A stretch of 64,000 nt of DNA from NCBI RefSeq assembly GCF_003672135.1, contig NC_039507.1, positions 10,121,624-10,185,623 of the forward strand, given 5' to 3'. Below the pieces are notes generated by a model. The model was not told the origin of the DNA and did no database searches. It worked only from the letters and a program-made list of their open reading frames with translations. Both the position numbers and the translations under genes were made by a program. Shown one piece after another: positions 48,222-60,319 of the stretch. The first letter of the stretch is position 1, and the number at the start of each line of letters is the position of its first letter. This DNA comes from Ooceraea biroi (taxonomy: Eukaryota; Arthropoda; Insecta; Hymenoptera; Formicidae).

Positions 48222-51200
48222 TTTAATTCATGAAATTAGCGAGCGGAATCATTTATTTAACGGTAAAAAACGAAGCGTGCCGCTCGAATGAAACTAAAGA
48301 ACGAAAGATATGATAGATTGCCGATTTATCGCGACCTCATTGAATTAATTCAGGGGTGCTTTCGCTTCGCAAAACCACGGACGCATACATTAAATAAAGC
48401 CACGCCGCGGAAGAAATATATTTCATTTGTAAGCGAGATTTCAATTTCGCTGTGAAGTATGATACATTGTTCAGAAAAGTTCCTCACCCAACTTTTATTA
48501 CACGGAAACCTCGTGGCGTCGGCAGAAAAAAATAAAAAAGAAAATAGTGCAGTGCTCAAATTACTTGTTAATGGCGGAGAGACGTTCATGAAGCACGCGG
48601 CCTCGTCTCGAGCCGTTGTTTTCTCCTGTTGCACGTATATAATTCGCGCTTCACCGTCACGAGACTGAAAAGTTTCCTTAGCGTGCGGCGATGACATTTA
48701 ATAAGCCTTTATTGCCCGCGCCGACAGCGCGCTCGTTACACATTATTGCTTCATGTTCGACATTGCGGATGACTCGCCGTCCGCGCGAAAGTCCCATCGG
48801 TTTTATCGTAATTTATCCAGCGGAGGAAACTTTCCACCCTTTTCTGTTCTCAGACAGACGGCCCGGACGTGACGAGAAAACAGCAAGTGGTTTACGTATA
48901 CAGACGCGATCGCGGGCGCACGTAACTGTCGAGGAGGTGACCGTTGCGACCGGTGAATAACCTTTCGTCTTCAAGGAAAGTCAGGCGATTTCCCCAGTCC
49001 ATCCCTTGGCCGTCGCTAACGAGGTCCCACCCAATTTTCCAAAGGCGTACCTGTCGGATTACGGTCTATCCCCGAACGTCTGAATTTTCGATGAACCACC
49101 TTACGCGGAACTCGTGATCGCACGAATACGGCGAGGAATACGGTCAGGTAAGGTCAAAGAAAGTCTGTCGTCGACATTTTTCGATAGGAAGCACAGCGTG
49201 GTAGACATTTTTATCGAGCTCGTGCAATGCACTCTAAAGACGCAGGTCCCGAGACCATTATGTCTCCGTATCTCGACACGCTTTGTTGGCGACGATGCTT
49301 AACGGCTTGAAAGGGTGTTTGCAATGGGATGCACATTAATTATCCGACAATAAATCTCGTTCTCGTCAACTATGTGCTGTACAGGGAAGATTGCAGAACG
49401 AGAGTATAATTTAGATTGACAACGCGCTCATGCGACACTCAAGTTATCATTATCCGAGTAATGATAAAATGGCGAAACGCGATAGCGACGCGGACACTTG
49501 AGAGGCACTAAAAGGACGGCGCGATACGGAACCGCAGATATTTTTTGCCTTGATGTTCACCCTCTCGTTATTACATTCTGACAGTGATAAACTCAATTCA
49601 GTGAGAAAGCAAAGGCCTGCGCCATGCCGGCTTTACACGCAACCGTAACTGCGAGTTATGACGCTTGCACCCCTCAATGCAACGGACTACCCTCCACTCC
49701 AGTCCAGTCAAAACCTCATTCAAACCTCTTGCTTGTAGGTGTAAACCGTTGTCGTATACCTATTCCAAGATCAAAATGGACGCATGCAAACATGTCATTC
49801 GTCGTAAATGTCATTTTTTAGATTAGTTGAATGCATGTATCTTTCGCATCAAACTTAGTGCCAGCGCAAATTCTGATAAAATATAAATAGCAATAATATA
49901 CGTCATATTTAGCTTTACATTATAAGTTCAACTTTTTTAAGAAAATAAATGAAAAGTGTATATTGCGTACATTAAGCTGACAAATAAATAATTGTTTAAT
50001 ATAAACGCTTAATAAATGCTTAACCAATAAATATTATTTAATATCACAGCGTTTATTTAATAACACACATATTACTTAATATGAAAGCGGAATCACTAAC
50101 AACCGGGGAATGAACAGAAGTCTAACAGTGATAACAATAATACAATAGTTTGCTTTCAAAGGCGATTACGCGCATGCCAAATATGCCAATCAGCCAATTT
50201 CGTTACACAAGTTCGAAATTATTGTCAGAGTTTATTCATAGCGCGCGTTACAAATTCCCATCAGATAACAGAAACTTTCCCATTATAACAAGCACGGAAT
50301 ATTATCTCACGGCATCCCCGGTATCCCGACGATTTTACCTTGTTGTACCGGAAACCGTGTAATTTTCATAATTAATAATGTCGAGCGACGACTCACGAAA
50401 AACCGTAACGACATAAAAAGGAATTCATAATGCGACGAGGGCAGACTTAAGAAAATCACATCAGTATGAAAGGTGATTTTGCGACGTGGACACATCGCGA
50501 CTAGAACCGAGAAGATGTATCGCAGACACGTACGTGGGCGGGAACTGTATTTAAAGCATGGTGCGCGACGCGTGTGTCTGCAATTCCCTTTGACGGTAAC
50601 ACACAACTCTCAGTTATATTCGAGTAATACATAGTCAAGTTGTGTTGTAAAGCCACGGGTCGCCAGATCAAAGGGCAGCGTAGGGTTCTACGTAGGTTTT
50701 GAAGCGACTGGGGAAATTCGTAAATGAAGGTTGCCTGGTGCAGACACGCTTGCGGTAAGATCAATCGTTCGCAATCGCTCTAATAGAAGCGTATGACAGA
50801 ATTAATTGCCCGGCTATCAACCTCTTGTTGCATTTGAATACAAGAAAAATGGCAGTTAATCGACACAATCAATACACCGTGGACAAATAATTCTCGTCAC
50901 TTTTAACGTGACGAGACAGTTACGTCAATCCTTTGTAGTTACAAATAATAAAATATGTTTACATAAATTATATATATATAAGAATTTATAATATAAATAT
51001 AAATTCTTCTTAGATAAAATAAATGATATGTCTCTTTTAATAACTTAGAATCGATTATAGTGTTAATAAATTACGTTTGTAGCAATAATATGACGCAAGT
51101 TGATTACTCGAAACGCCTACAACGATTATATTAAAACAAATAACAATGATTATACATGAAACAAATCTTTTAAAGCTCAAAATAATCTTCGTCGCAATTT

Positions 51201-51285
51201 GTTTCGATTTTTCAATCTGTCACGCTCCAAACGGTATAGTTAAACTCTGCCACCTTAATCTGAGTTTTTTTTCGAAAGAACCTAC
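48222..51285. other. Intron downstream of the 51609-51286 exon, nothing recognised
   Basis: AT-rich in the second half. No transposon ends or splice-supported frames. Confidence 0.55.
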
Positions 51286-51609
51286 CCTGATGAGGGCTGT
51301 AATCGGCACGCCGGCGACCGCGACCGTCTGGCGATCCTAAGGGATGACCTTCCGGCAGGGGTGAAACCACGTCCGATGAGCCACGTCTTGATATAGCGCC
51401 GGATGAATGCTCAGAGTCCCTACGATGTCTAACCACGTGTGGTGAATCCTGGGGGCTACCGTGACCGGAACTCATCGGTGTCCTCAACGGAGAACCGTGC
51501 GAGGAATACGGAGAGCCCGGTGGCAGTATCTTCTCGGTGCCTTCGAATGAATATCCACGTGACGAATCGCACGAGATGTCCGACACGAATAACGAAAGAT
51601 CGGTGGAGG
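51286..51609 (-). CDS. Dys: Ser/Pro/Gly-rich disordered exon, symmetric phase 1-1, probably Dys isoform-specific
   Basis: A 324-bp exon lies between a TTATTCGCGCGCAG acceptor and a CAGG/GTAGGT donor. It starts with two bases of a codon and ends with one (phase 1-1). It encodes ASTDLSLFVSDISCDSSRGY, then a Gly/Ser/Pro/His-rich region with repeated HGSP- and GHGSP-like motifs, RHRRDSEHSSG and ISRRGSSD, ending DYSPHQ. Arg-Arg-x-Ser motifs suggest kinase sites (inference). The frame runs on past the donor into an intronic stop, which is typical. It follows the exon at 53241-52915 in phase, and it can splice straight into the rod exon at 35556, where its last G plus TC gives Val. I do not recognise the protein by homology. 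It is assigned to Dys by strand, phase and position, and could instead belong to a nested gene. Confidence 0.68.
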
Positions 51610-51678
51610 CTGCGCGCGAATAAATCGCCGCAAGGTGCGACAGTCATCGTCATCGAATACTGTCATGTTCTGTTTAAC

Positions 51679-51750
51679 GTTTAACGAGATGTTTGACAAA
51701 ATATCGATATGTAATGTTTAACGAGATGTTTGACAAAATAATCGATATGT
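51679..51750. repeat. Two-copy tandem repeat near an exon acceptor
   Basis: GTTTAACGAGATGTTTGACA followed by AAATA and (A)TCGATATGT occurs at 51679 and 51716 (period 37 bp). On the Dys strand it lies 70-140 nt upstream of the acceptor of the 51609-51286 exon. Confidence 0.9.
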
Positions 51751-52914
51751 TGGAAATACATGGATCTTGATTCGAAAATATTATATTTGATGCGGAAACG
51801 GCTTCTAACATGTATGGAAAAAAGCTCGGAAAAAAGCTTTAATTAATTAAAGTTGCCGTGTTGAAATCTTTCTAAACCTCGGCAAAGTTCATGAAACTTC
51901 TCGAAATATTAATATTTTAAACGTCCTCGGTTTAAATCTTTATAAAGTTCGTAAAAAAACTTTCTAAGATATGAATATTTTAAATATTATGCGACATATT
52001 TTCTATCTATATCAAATATATTCCGATATGTTTTCATAAATATTTCAAAAAACGTAAAATCAAGCATTCGTATTTCCTTTCGAGCAGACGCTCGTGAACA
52101 TTTCAAACCGCAAAGTAAATCAAATCAGCGGGAAAGTGGCGCATTCAGGAGAACGTTTTCCCGAAACGAGTTTCCAATCACAGACGCGACAGACGTCGCG
52201 TTTATCTTTTAATCACGAATATGTCGGATGCGTCATAGCTCATCTATCAACGCGGCCCAATTACACGCTCCACCGATCGTCACAAGATCAATGAACGTCC
52301 TCACTACGCGGCTATTCCAATGACGTATAATCGAATGCAATCTCTTGATATCCGTTCATCTCTTGACGCACATTTTCCGACTTCTGACACAATTATGACT
52401 ACATGTAACGTATCTCTTGACTTAAATTATTCTGATAATAAATTCATATGCTATATCAAGCTTTATCGATTTCCTTTTTAGCTATCTGGGACGTACATTT
52501 AGAGACTACACACTGAATATGCACTGAATACTAAAAGCCAAATTAAGGAAAAAGCCGTCCTTTCAAGAGTATGACATTGATAGATTTTTAATAAGATTAC
52601 CAAGAATTAAATGATTTCTTAGTAAGAAGATAATATCCTATAATGTAATTATGTTAAGAATATCATCTCGCGTCAAAAATATCGAATATCATGGAACAAT
52701 GTTCCACTGTCTAATAAGAGATCTTTCCTCAGAAAATATCGATGTTAAATTTATCTGAGATAGTCGAAAAATTTCAATCCATACAGTCCTACGATATATG
52801 TAATTTCATTGACGACAATCCACCCTCGGAATGTCCATCATTCAATGTCCAAAAAACAGCCTCCACCGTCTTTGGGCTATTACGTAACCGTCGTTTACGG
52901 CGGAAGCTCGATAC
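51751..52914. other. Intron between the two Ser-rich exons
   Basis: AT-rich. The two exons flank 1305 bp in all (52914-51610), with GTATCG donor and GCGCAG acceptor on the minus strand. Nothing else recognised. Confidence 0.6.
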
Positions 52915-53241
52915 CTTGGTGAATGTTCTGCGGATGATGAGAAATTCCGGATACGGCCGCCACGTGCGCGGAGGGTGGAGGATGAACGAGACTGCCTGGT
53001 CCAAGAGGGTTGACGAACCCGTGGATTGGATTCCCATGCATGGGACTGGCGTGGATCGAGCGCGATGGTACCATTCCGGGCAGCGGTATCCCTCTCGTTT
53101 GTACCTCGTGAGAGGCGGAGGAAGAGATGGAGGATGCAGAAACGGTCGTGCTTGGATGACCCGAAACGGGGCTGCCATGTATGGAACCTCTTCGGTGTTG
53201 CGACATAATTGGAATTCGATGACGCCGTGGACGGGTGGAGG
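52915..53241 (-). CDS. Dys: Ser/His/Pro-rich disordered exon, symmetric phase 1-1, probably Dys isoform-specific
   Basis: A 327-bp exon is bounded by a CCCGCTATCAG acceptor and a CAAG/GTATCG donor, phase 1 on both sides. It encodes ASTRPRRHRIPIMSQHRRGS, a Ser-rich stretch, two copies of a SIH(G/A)SP motif (GSIHGSPVSGHP and RSIHASPMHGNP), a Pro patch and a His-rich end. The open frame extends upstream of the acceptor to about 53365, so an alternative beginning is possible. The only in-frame ATG near the 5' end is at 53206 (PIMSQ) and could serve as the start of a short isoform. The intron to the next exon is 1305 bp. No domain is recognisable. The upstream partner exon was not found in the window. 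Coding is likely because frame, composition and splice phases all agree; membership of Dys is inferred. Confidence 0.62.
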
Positions 53242-55446
53242 CTGATAGCGGGACGAGACTTAATGCTCTCCGGAGATCGACGACATCGAGGCACTCGAAT
53301 TCACTTCGGCACCCGGCCGCCGCTGATATTTTCGATCCTCCGCCGGTTATCTCCAGATATGTCACTTCGAGAACGAACCATCAAAAAGTATGAGGGACGT
53401 CGAAACGAAACGATAGTTCCACGATGGACGGTATACCGTGTTGTAGTCTCTCCGATCGAACGCTTCCACAGAAACGAGGAGGGATTACGAGATATATTAA
53501 TGCAACGTGATATCTTTCCCTGCTACTTTTCCAGAGATTCCATATATCCCCAGCGTTTCATTGCTGCATCCGAAGTATCAGCGATCCCGTGAAATCTGAT
53601 CTGCATCGAAACACCGTTGTAGATTTTCCGCTACTGCTGAGCGAACTCGACACTCCGTATTATATTTCGGGTTACGTGTCCACTCAAGCAGGGACAATCC
53701 ACTGTATGTAACTGAACGCTTTTTCTCCTCTACGAATATCCAGTGATTTCTGCCGCAAGTTAGCAAGTTGCTGTAACTTACAGACGTTCCTTCGTAGACG
53801 AATCTCGTATATTCTCGTCTAGGATTTTAGGGAACACACTAATTCGCGCTAATGATAATCCTTTTTCTCTTAAACTTTGATTAACGTTGTTTACCTCTGA
53901 GAAAGTATGTTTGCTGCGATTAACGCATCCCGAAGGTGCTGTGCGAAACTCGCGACACATTTATCGTGCGTCCTTCGGCAGGAATAATTAACGTTGTTCC
54001 GGCTGTCAGATAATGGTCCCTCGTGTGACGGGATTTCGCGCACTGGGCGGACAGAGATTTATCGTGATATGTTTGTCGACCGAGGAAGATTACGTAGACA
54101 ATGTAATGCTAGACATTACGCCAGAAAAGTCGAGCACAATGAAGCGCAGTGACAATTTTAAACTATCGCAGCAATACTCAATATACAGTCGCACAGTTTT
54201 TCAATGTGGCTATCACATTTAGCAGTCTCCTATATTTATTATCAGTGCATCTTATTAACTAACAGATGTTCTCATTAATATGCAATCCTGTGCTTTTTAA
54301 TCAATTCTAATGTATCAAGCGTAAAATCTTCAAAGAAAGTCACAGGCAAAAATAACTAACTACATGTGATATGTCGCTTTTCAATTTATAAATCGTTGAG
54401 GCTACTTTCACCGAAACAAGAAATCGACCTCGCGATTATCGATATATCAGTTTGAACTTAATTGTCCAATCTCTTCATGCGCGCGCGCACATGTAAGCTG
54501 CCGTAGTGCCAGCGAGAATGCAAGGGAATGAGAGCTTGCAGCAACATGCAGTAGCCGAGTTGAACGAATTCTGACGTTACGTTCTGACGTGACAACTAAT
54601 ATTTATCGCTGTTGGTGAACGTCGAGCGTCGATTCTCGCGCTCGACGCGCGATTTGGCACGTGTGCGACTCTCCGCGAGTACGAAATCGCGAAAAACAAT
54701 TATCCGGGAACGCAGTTAACGCCCGAGAGGCATTTCCGTAACGATATCCCGATCTTGTTATCACGGGAAACGTGGTTATCGCATCACAGTACTCCGGGAC
54801 GCAGAACTGCCGCCAATTAGCACCACAATGAGAACTTTCCGTCGGCAGATCCCTGCCACTAGTTTTAACCCGACCTTGATACTTCAGACTTATTGATTTA
54901 AGACACTTGTTGGTCACTTTTAGATCGTTATCGCGAAATCGCAGCGATGACGCAATCGGTCATGCCTTGGTAGCGTTATCGGCTGTAGCGATGAAAAATT
55001 TCTTTGCTGCTGCAGTTACTGTTATGATTGTTCGATTGGTCTCACGTTTGCGCGATTGTGCGGAGGATTCTATACCTGGCCGACGATTTCGAATGAAATT
55101 CTACGTAGCAAAATGGTCTTCTTCGATAAGGAAGCTAAACGAGAGCGACTCTAGATTCTGTTACCCAAGTATCACAGATTTCCCAATAAAGGATCCATTA
55201 GAGAGTCCATTACAACAAAAGAGTTTACAACGTTTGCGTTTTCATACAACACGTTTGAAATACCTATTTCATCTGAACGTGGTTTGGAGTAAGCAAGGAG
55301 TAAAGTCACTACGAGTTCGTTTTATCATACAAACCATGCAACGTAACGATCCATAAAACTCGCGATTGGTTTAAATACGCGAATAATTTATAGAATTATC
55401 CATATAGGTGCAGGCGTCTAAATTCTCGACTTCATTAAAATAAGTA
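53242..55446. other. Sequence upstream of the Ser-rich exons, nothing recognised
   Basis: No partner first exon could be identified on the minus strand with confidence. Frames near 54603-54917 and 54907-55356 lack domains. Confidence 0.5.
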
Positions 55447-55490
55447 CACTTTTACGAGGATTGTCACGGACCACGTGTTAACAGCCGAAC
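55447..55490. repeat. Direct repeat copy 1 containing CACGTG
   Basis: CACTTTTACGAGGATTGTCA followed by CGGACCACGTGTTAAC. It matches 55930-55973 in the same orientation with about five substitutions. Confidence 0.8.
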
Positions 55491-55929
55491 TGAAAATGAT
55501 CAGTTAACGCGGTCATCACGCTCGGCTTTTCACAGTCCATTTATCATCGTTGAACACCATGTGTTTTTACAAAGTTAGTCCCCCCGATTTTGAAGTGCAA
55601 TGATAATTTTCCAATAAACGGCTACGGATTGATTATAACCAGTAGAAAAAGGTCCAAGCAGAGTACATGTGCACAGAGCAACGAGTATACTTTCATAGCA
55701 AAGTTTCGTATTTAATCGACGAGATGCACTGTTCGTGTCTTGAAAGATGAATCAATACTCGAGCAGTCGATCGACGGAAGTAAGCTATACACAATCGTGT
55801 ACGTCATGCACAGTTAGCACGTAACAGCACGAATCATTGAGCGCACACTGTGTCCCGAAGTCACCGGGACGAATTCACACGGTCATCCACAGGTGGACAA
55901 GGCGGTCGGTGACTTCGTTAAAGCAACCT

Positions 55930-55973
55930 CACTTTCACGAGGATTATCACAGACCACGTGCTAACGATCGAAG
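55930..55973. repeat. Direct repeat copy 2 containing CACGTG
   Basis: CACTTTCACGAGGATTATCA followed by CAGACCACGTGCTAAC, 483 bp from copy 1. The palindromic E-box CACGTG is preserved in both. Confidence 0.8.
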
Positions 55974-56039
55974 CTCTCCACGAAAAAAGGAAAACTGCAG
56001 AAAAAGAACGCAAAAGACAGAGAGACTGGTCCGCGACAG

Positions 56040-56486
56040 ACGGACTATTTTTCACGTATGTGCGTCGCAACGGCGCCTCGTGTTACACAGCGATTCGCGA
56101 ATGGTAAAAAAAGGGTTGGAAGTACGCGAAAGACAAAGAGAAAGAGAGAGAGAAGGACACCAGTTCGCCGTTCTCACCGGCTGCCGTTTAAAAAGCCCGA
56201 AATTCCGGAGACCAGTGGCGAAACGCGGCGCAGCGAATTACAATTCGTGACCGGTGAATCGAGTTTTCCGAAGCGGCGGCGCGCGGCGACCGCGCGACCG
56301 TATTTTCCGCGAGCACGTTTTCGCCGGCGATTGCGAGAGAGCCGTCGCGACGCCGGCAGCGTCGGGGTGAGTCAGTCGTCCGTGTGCGACAGGGAGCGGC
56401 CGCGCGAACACTGAAACCAACCCACGCCACCGTCACCACCATCAACTCACCCACCCATCCACCCACCGCCACCACCACCGCTACCA

Positions 56487-56519
<33 letters not shown>

Positions 56520-57115
56520 CCGCCGCCGACACTACCACCGTCAACGATGCCGCACCCTCTCCCCTAACGCCGTCGCTACCACCACCATATCACCGTCACC
56601 ACCACTATCAGCCGCTGCCGCTGCCACCGCTGTTCCGCGAACCCTCCGATTCTCTACCCTTCAACCGCTATCCATCGCTACCACCACCAGCACCACCAGC
56701 ACCATTACCATCACCAGCATTGGCAGTTCTCGTGTAGATGGAGGCTCCCTTCGTTCTCCCTAGCTGCCATATCCCTCCCGCGACTACCGGCACGGCAGGT
56801 AGATACTGATGCCACTACTATTCAACCCTCTTGCTTCCTTCTTCTCTATCCGCCTTCGAACTTCGCCATCCCCTATCCGAGCGAGAATACGTACCCTTTC
56901 CTCTTTTGCATCCTTCGTTCATGCACGGACACGCGTGTATATGCACGTATGTATGTGTGCACTGTTGTGGATGCGCACGAGGACGAAGGGGGCGGATGCA
57001 CGGGTTATTCCGACCACCACACACCGCGATACACGGGCACGTTTAGGCGTGCGTAATTACTCGTCGGCGTCGTTGCACCCGCGACGATACCAACGACGCC
57101 CGGTTCTATGTTAAT
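56040..57115. promoter_or_regulatory. CpG-rich block with triplet repeats, candidate promoter/first-exon region
   Basis: High GC and CpG density over about 1 kb. From 56430 to 56720 the plus strand is dominated by CCA, CCG and GCC triplets, which leaves a 117-codon Thr/Ala/Pro frame open (56384-56737). That frame has no distinctive domain and is probably compositional. On the minus strand the block lies about 3-4 kb upstream of the Ser-rich exons and could hold their promoter. Confidence 0.3.
56459..56536. repeat. (CCA)n/(CCG)n compound triplet repeat
   Basis: Runs of CCACCACCA followed by CCGCCGCCG with few interruptions; G-rich on the minus strand. Confidence 0.9.
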
Positions 57116-59263
57116 GAACGCTCGGCGTGCACTAATTTCTCGCTCTGTACAGGTCGAAGGACTTTATAAAGTAGTCTCTTGCAAACCGGTATAATGATCT
57201 GTAGGGAACGACCAATATACAATAGAATTTACTGCAAGGATAGTCTTTAGAAAGTCTTGAAATTTAAAATGTAATGTACTGACATGACATACTGATGGAA
57301 ATCAACTTCTGTATTGATCAGTCTCCAAAACAGAGAATTGGAGGCCACTTTTGGATTCAGAGGTAATGTTCGAATGATCTCCGAAAACGGAGAGAGTCCA
57401 TATCCGTCGACGAGAATAGATCGATATAGACGACGTGTGATATACTGAATTAGCGCGGAGAACATTGCAATACTACACTGTTAAACATTATTTATATTCA
57501 TATACACATATTTGTTAATTCCATTCAACCGATTTGAAATTTAAAATTAAGTTTACAATTCCTACCGGGTAAAACGCATCCATCTATGAATGTGTCCATC
57601 CCTTCCCCGAATATCCTATAAGATATTGTTCGACAAGTATCATGCAAACGAGTCATGCGAAATTGCGCTACACGATGACGATGATAGTATTCGTCACATT
57701 TCAATAAGAACTCTTTAAAATTTCTCTCGTTAAATGTGCTTTCGCATCACGCGCGTGCGTAATTTTTAAACAATATAAGTCTTTTTACAAGTCTGAAAAC
57801 AGTATTTAAATTCATTTGTGTTTTATGTAGTGTATAATAACCACAAATTAGGTGTGCACGAATGCTTTGATCGAATCTGGAAATTTATCTGACAAATTAA
57901 AGCGCTTATGATTCCTTTGCATGGCGCTGCAAACACAGCGTTCATCACTGAATCAGCGTTTCGATGTGATACTAAACGGTACATATTAATTTTTCGCGTG
58001 TCTGCTCACCGAATTATTATATATATACGTTACAATTGATAAATCTAAATTTGCATATCGACGAACATGGATCAGGAAAGAATTATACATTTATGACGCT
58101 TCGTACAGCGAAACGAAGCACGAAGAATATCAATATATGTACATGCACAGATGTGAGAGAGGGAGGAAGAGGGAGGAGGAGAGAGAGGGGGGAGGGGGAG
58201 AAAGAGAACGACTAACAAAATCCGCCAAAATTTGAAACATCGAACTGTACGAAACAGATAGCAACGCTCGGCACGCGCTGCCAGCCTCTTTTTTATCAGA
58301 TAACACACGATTCCATCTAATAGACTCTAACCGGCGATAGAGAATTAGACGGTGATAGAAAAACGTTTTCACCGGTCTGGGCTGGAATTGCAGCTGCGAC
58401 GAATTACGCCGATAACTCCATTTATCTATCCGATCGCAGATAAATGAGCGTCCCCGAAATTTCAACGGGCACCTAGCAGATGCCCGTTGGATAGTCGTGA
58501 TCGAAACGCTTCTTTTTCTTTTTTTCACCGAGTCGCATCACCATTGAAGCACATTCCCGTCGCAATAACGACTTCGACTCGCTCATCCGGGACGATTCGT
58601 CAAATTAATCGAGAAGATGGCGCACTACAACTATAAAACGCGGCTGGACAGTAATTTAAATCCGGGGCATCGACGAAACGCACGTATACCTCTATAATAA
58701 AGGCCGATATAATGAGCGATTCGCCAAATTAAGCGAAACAAATGGCACGTACAATTTGCGTCGTTTTACCACGCAGCGATCGTTAATGCGCACAATCATT
58801 AATCAGAATCGTCGTCATCTGAATACACATTGGCGTCATTGTGTTAACAAATTCGCACAATACTTATTAATTCATTAATTATTAGAAAGACTAACATGCT
58901 CAATTCGGTGCGCTTCATTGCACTTAAATGCGTTTGTTGTATGTTAATTTTCATTGGTAACGTTAAATCTGACTGCACCCAGTAGTATCTCGATAATGGA
59001 AAGTACCATCGAGATCGAATGCATGTAGATGCGCGTTCGCCAGAGCGCGGGAGGTTTCACGGTCTCATAAATATTTAAAACAGTACAGATAAAAAATCGT
59101 TACCCTGTAGATACAAAATACCGTAGAACAAAACTAATGCCCCTATGATCTCCATGATTTCGAGAGACGAGAAGAGCTTTGATGCGGAAACGCACGGTAT
59201 CGGTGTGATCAAACAATCAGTATATTCAAATGTAATATGTATATCTGGCAATGACTGCGTTAA
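57116..59263. other. Non-coding, nothing recognised apart from a purine tract
   Basis: A purine-rich tract (GAGAGGGAGGAAGAGGG type, ending in GGGGGGAGGGGGAG) lies at about 58153-58207. The rest is AT-rich without coding signal. Confidence 0.5.
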
Positions 59264-60181
59264 CCCTTAAAAGCTATCATCAAAGAAAATCACGTTAATG
59301 CTATCATGGGTGAAATTTCACCGAGTATATTTTTCTTATTTTAGAAATAAAAAAACTCAGAAAAATGCAATTAAATGTTTTAATATTATTAAACAATAGG
59401 TGAAAAGTAAAGTTATTTCCAGCGATTACAAATAACATTACGATAGTTACTGCAAATAAACTTATTACACATTGCATTTAACTCCATATTTCTTATTCCA
59501 TATTTCTCTTTTCTCGGGCAAAGCCAGTATCTGTTCTGCCTTGGTGTCGATGTGGATGGTACTGGCGTGGTGTCCTCAATGTTTTCATCAATCATTTCTA
59601 AAATTCGTTTCTTTAATGTATACGACAAATTTGGAATTTTTAATCGTTCTTTTAAAAATGATTTTATCAGAAAAAATCCTAAATCTAAGAGGTAATTTTT
59701 GAGCCCTTTGGCAGCGTTGCAAAATGAAAAAAATGATAACAGACTTTATTCCTGCTGCATTCAACATTTCAATACCGCCAGAGGCCATCTCCGTGTTCGT
59801 CGACTGCATGAATAATACCAAAAATAGTAAATAAAAGCACTTCTGAAAAACTGAAATTTATTTCCTTACCTCTTAAAAGCACTTCTAGGAATGAAAATTG
59901 CAACGATAAAGCTAAAAAACGAATTAAAATGTTTTTGTAACTTTAGAAAATCTTACACTCAAGGTATCATAGGTGAAAGATCACTCCAAGCTAACTTTTT
60001 TGTTACGTTTATAGCAAAGTAAATGGCAGAATTAATTTGTTTTATGATAATGTTGTCACTACTGATAGTGTGAATAAATACTCATAAAATTAGTGTTGTC
60101 AATTAATGTAGTTACGCTTTTTAATAAGATCGAAACAAAATTCGTATGGGATGAAATTTCACCCATGGTAGTCTTTAAAGA
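59264..60181 (-). mobile_element. Decayed, internally deleted piggyBac-type transposon
   Basis: TTAA (59260-59263) precedes CCCTTAAAAGCTATCAT, and TTAA (60182-60185) follows a right end whose complement is TCTTTAAAGACTACCAT. CCYT-type ends with a TTAA target duplication are the piggyBac hallmark. The motif TATCATGGGTGAAAT recurs: near 59301, as a variant near 59962, and in palindromic form near 60147-60166. Inside, on the minus strand, lie fragments of the transposase C-terminus. The right tip deviates from the canonical C, so the exact right border is uncertain. Confidence 0.72.
59413..59821 (-). pseudogene. C-terminal piggyBac transposase remnant with a frameshift
   Basis: The first segment on the minus strand reads EMASGGIEMLNAAGIKSVII, resembling the piggyBac segment in which a WP pair is followed by a hydrophobic helix and an AGI/AGV motif. 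It then continues to KLPLRFRIFSDKIIF, where a family member has RR-x-FL. A frame change near 59600 leads to YTLKKRILEMI, a Ser/Thr/Pro linker and NRYWLCPRKEKYG, then CNKFICSNYRNVIC, the remains of the cysteine-rich C-terminal domain (C-P-x-K, then C-x-K-x-x-C, then a final C). The catalytic aspartates are absent. This is a non-functional fossil. Confidence 0.72.
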
Positions 60182-60319
60182 TTAAAAAACCTTGTACTTT
60201 GTATTATATTTCAGAATATTCTCAAGCCTGACAGAGACAACAGCGTAATCCGTTATCTTCTCGCATTCCATTAATTATACCGCACAATAGATGTATCTCG
60301 GTAATTTCGGAAATTTCGC

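Noticed and set aside
52742..53245. 167-codon plus-strand frame and minus-strand frames at 52789-53178 and 52842-53294
   Set aside because: They overlap the 53241-52915 exon in other frames. Only the chosen frame links in phase to the next exon.
56384..56737. Thr/Ala/Pro-rich 117-codon plus-strand frame with an ATG
   Set aside because: Produced by CCA/CCG/GCC triplet repeats. Opposite-strand frames are equally open, and no non-repetitive domain is present.
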